From NCBI GenBank assembly GCA_030737875.1, contig CM060910.1:620509303-620573302 (forward strand): DNA of 64,000 nucleotides. Direction: 5' to 3'. The DNA comes from Allium sativum (taxonomy: Eukaryota > Streptophyta > Magnoliopsida > Asparagales > Amaryllidaceae). Under the pieces are notes generated by a model. The model worked only from the letters and a program-made list of their open reading frames with translations, was not told the origin of the DNA and did no database searches. The position numbers were made by a program, and so were the translations under genes. This document shows, piece by piece, positions 58,501 through 64,000 of the stretch. Each line of letters opens with the position of its first letter. Positions within the stretch are counted from its first letter, which is position 1.

Positions 58501-61500
58501 ATTGAATTCTTCTTTATAAATTCGTTTTAAAATTCATTTCAATTCAATTCAAATTTTAATTCAATTTGAATTCATTTCAATTCACTTTCAATTCAATTTG
58601 AATTCGTTTTCAATTCAATTCATTTCGAAATCGTTTTCAATTCAATTCATTTCGAAATCGTTTTCAATTCAATTTATTTCGAAATCGTTTTCAATTCAAT
58701 TTATTTCGAAATCGTTTTCAATTCAATTCATTTCGAAATCGTTTTCAATTCAATTCATTTCGAAATCATTTTCAATTCAATTCATTTCGAAATCATTTTC
58801 AATTCAATTCATTTCGAAATCGTTTTCAATTCAATTCATTTTGAAATCGTTTTTAATTCAATTTATTTCGAAATCGTTTTCAATTCAATTTATTTCGAAA
58901 TCGTTTTCAATTCAATTCATTTCGAAATCGTTTTCGATTCAATTCATTTTAAATTTCAATTTTAAAATATTTAATTTCGAAATCACTTTTCAATATTCGT
59001 TATACAACGAATAAAATCGATATAAATATCGTTCACGTTAAAATGGCGCAAAACTAATCAACACGGCTTTATATTTTTCACAACTTCTTTATTTTATTCA
59101 ACAAATGAATATTTATCCCATTCAACACATGAATCTATATTTTTTTTTTCAACCCACGACTAATCTCAACACATGAGTACTGTCAACACATCACTATTTT
59201 TGTTATGTGAAATATTTTATAAAACTATGGTATCTATCGTTTGATTTTTATTAGACTTCTACTGGAAAGTAGTTCTAATTTTAAATATGATAAAGATGTA
59301 AATTTTTATTATATAAAATATTTCACTCAACACATGAACATCGTCAACACATGATTATTTTTATATTCAACACATGAATTTTCTTTTATAATATTCATTA
59401 TTTTCCCGATTGGAATGAGGCCCAATCAATCACCATATAACGTTAATTATATGGATTCCATACAACACATGTATATAATAGCATTGAAAATAATCAATCA
59501 TCAACCAAAGTGCACTACACTGTATAAGCATCAAATATAGATATCTGACGCTTATAACAGCCTGTCAATCAACCGATCGACATATTTAATCAATCAGGAT
59601 GAGTGAACATCAAATTTCATCCCAACACCCGTGTGGGGTTTCAAACAATCAAACACAGATTTTATTTGTGCAGTTGGGCGATGTGTAAAACTTATCGACC
59701 CAATCAATATCAGTCAAATCAGTGTATATAAACAAATCGGCCGATTTGTTTATAAATATTTATCTATTCACTTTCACGTTAAAAATTATATTTTTAACGA
59801 TAATATATTTTATTTTAACACATGAATTTCTATTCATTTCACTTACACAATAAAAATGATATTTTTATTTTTCTAACATATTTTAGAAAATTTTGGCGGT
59901 ATAACGGCACGATACTAGAAACGGGACGAGGCCTAGCCTTATCCCCGGTCTAGTGAAGGCCCACGCCATTCACACATCAATCAAATCAATTTCAATTCAC
60001 CAAATAATTCAATTCAAACCAATAACCTAACCAACTACACAATCAAACAATTTAACAAACAAGCCATCCATGGTCTGTGGATGACAGGTGTCGGGTGCTT
60101 CTAAGCACCGTCTGCATCCTAGTATATATATATATAACTAGAAAAGAAATTTAGAGTGAGAAGTTCTCACCTAAAGCTATCCAATACCACGACTCTTCAT
60201 TTATAGAAATCTTCTTCGTTATCCCATCTTCGTCATCCTCGTTGCCCGTAGTCACTATATACATAAAAATCACATTTTTATATTTTGATGTCTTTAAAAT
60301 AAAAATCACATTTTTATTTGTTCGTTTTCAATTCAAAATCATATTTTTATAATCACTTCATATATTTAAAAATCGAATTTTCACTTCTATGCTATTCTAT
60401 ATATAAAAATTGAATTTTTACTACTATGTTATATAGATAAAAATTATATTTTTATCACGCTATTTTCTATATAAAGATTTCGCCTTTTTAAATTTAAAGA
60501 TTTCACCTTTTTAAATTTAAAGATTTCACCTTTTTAAATTTAAAGATTTCACCTTTATAAAAATCATCACTTGATTTCAACGTATATAAAATAAAAATCA
60601 GATTTTTATTTTGCTACATATACAAAGATGATATTTTTAATATTCTTATCATGTAAAAATTATATTTTTATCACTCTACCTAACCAAAAATCATATTTTT
60701 ACATCTTCTACTTAATAAAGATTATATTTTTAATACTTTAAAAATATAAAAATCATATTTTTAATTCTTTAAAAATATAAAAATCATATTTTTAATATTT
60801 CTATATAGTAAAGATTATATTTTTAATACTTTAAAAATATAAAAATCATATTTTGATCACTTTAAAAACTGAATTAAACATAAGCTAAAAACTGATTTAT
60901 ATAAAAACTAAATCTTAATAAAAACTGATTTTAAAATAAAACTGAAATTAAAATTGTGTGGATCCGTACCTTACGGAGGTGAAGCAGAAAAGAAAGGGGG
61001 TTGTTGAAAGGTGCTCACGGCATGGGGCTTCACGGTTTAAAGGAGGAAAAGGGGGTTCAGGGGGGGGGGGTCTGAACGCGAGGCTGCTGGCCGAAGGGGC
61101 GGCGGCGGCTCTGGTGTCGGCGGGGAGGAGGGCTAGGGCGCGGTTTGACTGAGGGAGGGGTTTGGGTGGATCGCGCGTCGTATGGGTCTGAGGGCTTTGG
61201 CGTCGAGTTGACGCAAGGGAAGGGATCTTGGGTTGATCAGAGAAGGGGGCGGAGGCGAGGGAGGGGGTGCGGCGATCGCTAGGTGGGAGGCGGCGTCACA
61301 GGCGCGGTGGCACGAGGGTCAACGCGGCGGCTGGTTCTCTCTCTTTTTTTTTATTAATCTGTTGAATGAAAACGAGAAAAAAAAGGGGGGGGTTCATATA
61401 TTATTATTTTTTATTTATTTTATTTATTTTATCCCAAGGAGTTGACTTTTTTATTCGACTTCGAAACGAGGCCCACCGACTGTCGCCCATAGCGTTTCAC

Positions 61501-62305
61501 CCCCATTCCGAACACAATGGGATATGTATCGCAGGTTGATTTGATCGTTTGAATCAGTTTCTGTTGAATTCACATTTAAATCGCTATATTGAATTTTTAA
61601 ACGTACATTTCAAATCACTGGGGTCACATACTAGCTCGAAAAATTCCAGAAAAATATTTTCTAGCTTCGTATTAACGATACGGTCCTAACAAAACTAGTT
61701 TCGTCGAATTCTGAGACCGTTAGAAAAATGGCCAATTTCCAGTCGATTAAAATCAACTGAAACTGGTCAAACGCGTTTTCCTTTGCCACGCTCACATATT
61801 GATTCGAAAAATTATGAAATTTGGAATCTAGCAATAACTTGACATCACGGACCCAACAAAAGTGGTTTCGTCGAAATCCGAGGTCGTTTGCAAAATGTCC
61901 ATTTTTAAGGGCCTGAATTCCATAGCGACTATTCAGAATTTTCAACTGGACATATCTTTTGATTCTCGCTACGAAATTTTGATCTTTCGGATTCGTTGGA
62001 AAGATATTACCAATTAGATCCTATTATTTTTGGTTTCACTAAAATCCGGATTGTTTTGCACCCGGTATATTCAATTGAAGTTTGAAATCGAATTATCGAA
62101 CTACCGCGCCATTTTCGATTCTATTTATAATTATATATAATTATTTATATTCTAACGGCGGCGTATATAATATATACGTTCGAATTATATTCAAAATAAA
62201 TTTTCTCGTCGATTTTATTTAAAATAATTCATTTTAAATATTCAAATTCGCTAAAATTGCCAAAATAAAAATTTCAAACTGGCTCGCATTTTACGGGTTA
62301 TTACA
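55562..62305 (-). repeat. Element G 5' LTR (6.7 kb)
   Basis: Matches 47801-54523 in full: twin hairpins 57412-57535, hairpin and TATA-like box 60094-60136, donor-like site 60964-60969, reading frame 61945-61661. It differs by single bases, a shorter G run near 61060, an extra TATAATATA unit near 58390 and a longer T/A-rich tract near 61395-61432. Confidence 0.92.
58604..58948 (-). repeat. 27-bp minisatellite of G, right LTR
   Basis: Same unit and number as the left LTR. Confidence 0.92.
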
Positions 62306-62310
62306 ACAGC
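62306..62310. repeat. Target-site duplication ACAGC, right of G
   Basis: Identical to 47796-47800. Confidence 0.93.
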
Positions 62311-64000
62311 GCAATGCTAAATAAAGAATAATGAAGCTATTATAAGACCCAGGTCCCATCACACAATGCAACGCAAGCCGGAGGATAGGATTTTTACCTT
62401 ATAACAGCCAAGAATGCTTGATACGTTTAAAACAAATCATTCGATACTATTATAAGTGCATAGCGTATAAAACAACTTCAAATCATAAGTATCAATCATA
62501 GACGACATAAGCGCCCCATCCTACTATGTCTCCATACTAGGCTCTACAAATAAAATCGCAAAGTCACGTATTGGAAGTTGGATTTCCATCTGTGAACCGA
62601 GGCAAAAGATAGTCCTCTACCGATTCGAGACGCACTAGCCCGTGTCTCAGGATCAGAGCTTGAGTGACCCTTGGAGCGACAGGGCTGGTCCACCGATGTG
62701 GATAAAAATGCCTGAACACTGCGTTTCCCTTCCCTTTGGGGCGTCTATGAGTCAACGAATGACTCCATCGGCTTCACATAGTCACCGATATATCCGAGGC
62801 ACCTCGCAACAGCAACAACCACATAAGTCAAACTCATCAGGGCGTGTAAAACCACTGATGCCATTTCTAACTAGAAGGAAACACATGCCCTCCCTGAGGT
62901 CCTTCTCCCGTTTTTGGTTCACAATCGAGGTGTGAGGCTCACGAATCAACGTTACACAAAGCTATGCCACACAGGCTGTGCTTTGATCATCCACCACAAG
63001 ACTCTGCTTTTCAACAGAGGCCTTGATCATTTTCATCTTAGCATGCCACACAGGCAAACCACTTTATGCAACCGATATCCATCAATCACACAGAATGATA
63101 TCCAATGTCAGACACACAGTCCATTTACAAGTCCATTCTGGGTCTTAACGAAACCGGAGGCACTTAGTACCCCGCATATCCATCTATCTCCAAGTACGTC
63201 TGGACGATCACCAACTGATTCCCTCCTCTTGGGTGTACGGCTCAATCAAGATCATCAGTGATTATCCAAACGACGTGAAGACCTGCGGTCTTCAACCACC
63301 GTCTTCATCTTCGACTAATCGTCGAATCAGTTATTCAGAATGGGATAAACCTGGTCTTTCTGAATAACTCGCGTACATAATAAACAAGTGTTACACAAAC
63401 ACAACATACGCCTCATTCCAATTCATCAGTCACTAACCATAAATTAGCAAGAGAATAATTCCCCAAAAATTAACCCCGAAGGCCGAAACCAACATCAGAT
63501 CAATACCCAGGAAACCATTCATCTTAGCCAACCTATAGTTAGTTTCTAAATTTCACATTCTTAGGGAAGGGTTCCCATTAATTTTATCAAAGATAAATGC
63601 TTTTAAATTTATTCTTTAATCTTCCTTTAAATATCACTTCAAACTAGTCGGGATTAGCGAACCAAAGTAATTATTTATTTTATTTCCCAATCCCAACCTA
63701 TTTATCCCATGAAGTAAAACTGGTCATACTTCATATCTAACACCACGGTGTTATCGGTAAATTCCATTTCCATTTCACGTTCAAATCTAATTAAAGATTT
63801 AACTACTGTCTGGAGTAAAACTGGTGATACTCCATTCTCGATCTTTTCAATCTAATTAAAGATTCATTAAAACTCCACTTAGTTTTAATCTTTGACTGGG
63901 TTAAAGAATCAGTGTCATTTAAAACACGGTTCACGATAAACCCCAAAATCACATCACATTTCAATCAGTCTCTAACCTTAAATTAGCAAGTAAGCAATTC
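62311..64000 (-). mobile_element. Element F: LTR, continued to the window end
   Basis: Resumes at GCAATGCTAAATAAAG after G. It retains the ~150-bp segment that E and G lack (about 63420-63540), so it is closer to A. Twin hairpins at 63711-63732 and 63812-63833 and a hairpin unit at 63897-63944 are clear. A stretch present in A around 9840-9930 is missing near 63086. It runs off the window, so its interior and other LTR are not visible. Confidence 0.85.

Larger units (their letters stand above)
47801..62305 (-). mobile_element. Element G: complete giant-LTR, minimal-interior element
   Basis: Minus orientation, about 14.5 kb: 3' LTR 47801-54523 (6,723 bp), interior 54524-55561 (1,038 bp), 5' LTR 55562-62305 (6,744 bp). 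In sense, LTRs start TGTAATAA and end GTCGTGTCA. The primer site, purine tract and ACAGC duplications are all intact. The two LTRs differ only here and there by eye, making G probably the youngest insertion. It lacks any protein-coding frame. Subfamily: the 3' terminus (GTGTCA) differs from A (TTCACA) and E (CTTACA). Confidence 0.93.

Overview
This window contains no ordinary host gene, rRNA, tRNA gene or CRISPR array. It is an AT-rich, gene-free nest of plant LTR retrotransposons. The host is an angiosperm, probably a eudicot: the lineages (a Tat-type Ty3/gypsy element with a second RNase H, a chromodomain Tekay/Del-type chromovirus) are plant-specific, and the primer-binding sites match plant initiator tRNA-Met. 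The species cannot be named from the sequence.

Layout. (1) The substrate is an old, decayed Tat-lineage element on the minus strand, now in three pieces: 1-4282 (integrase, RNase H, RT, protease), 19100-19732 (C-terminal gag) and 30975-31678 (N-terminal gag). (2) Element A, 4283-19094 on plus, splits it, with a perfect 5-bp duplication (GGTTT). A has two ~6.9-kb LTRs around an internal region of only 1,033 bp with no recognisable gene. (3) Element B, 19733-30969 on minus, is a near-complete but mutated chromovirus inserted in the Tat gag (duplication GCTCA). (4) Element C, from 31679 on plus, has a 6.6-kb LTR and a 1.0-kb interior. It is a diverged relative of A. Its 3' LTR is cut at 40214 by D. 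(5) From 40215 to the end, copies of the A-like family sit inside each other: D (minus) is split by E (plus), E by F (minus), and F by G (minus, complete, 47801-62305, duplication ACAGC). F resumes at 62311 and runs off the window. The right ends of C, D, E and F lie outside.

The most unusual content is this family of giant-LTR, minimal-interior elements (A, D-G, and more distantly C). They have TG...CA termini, an intact tRNA-Met primer site and a purine tract, but no protein, so they must depend on another element's proteins. Their LTRs share a fixed order of modules: a short U3-like start, a CT-rich GC-rich leader ending at a splice-donor-like site, palindrome-rich AT arrays, a TATA-like block followed by a 16-nt hairpin, a 27-bp minisatellite, an internal duplicate of the LTR start, then a chain of hairpins. 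Several hairpins show compensatory or G-U compatible changes between copies. This points to a long structured RNA leader, which I regard as the best candidate for an undescribed system here.

The E LTR (plus) and the G LTR (minus) form a 6.7-kb inverted repeat about 0.5 kb apart, a natural source of long hairpin RNA. Boundaries were read by eye from terminal motifs, target duplications and copy-to-copy comparison. No alignment, folding or database search was run.
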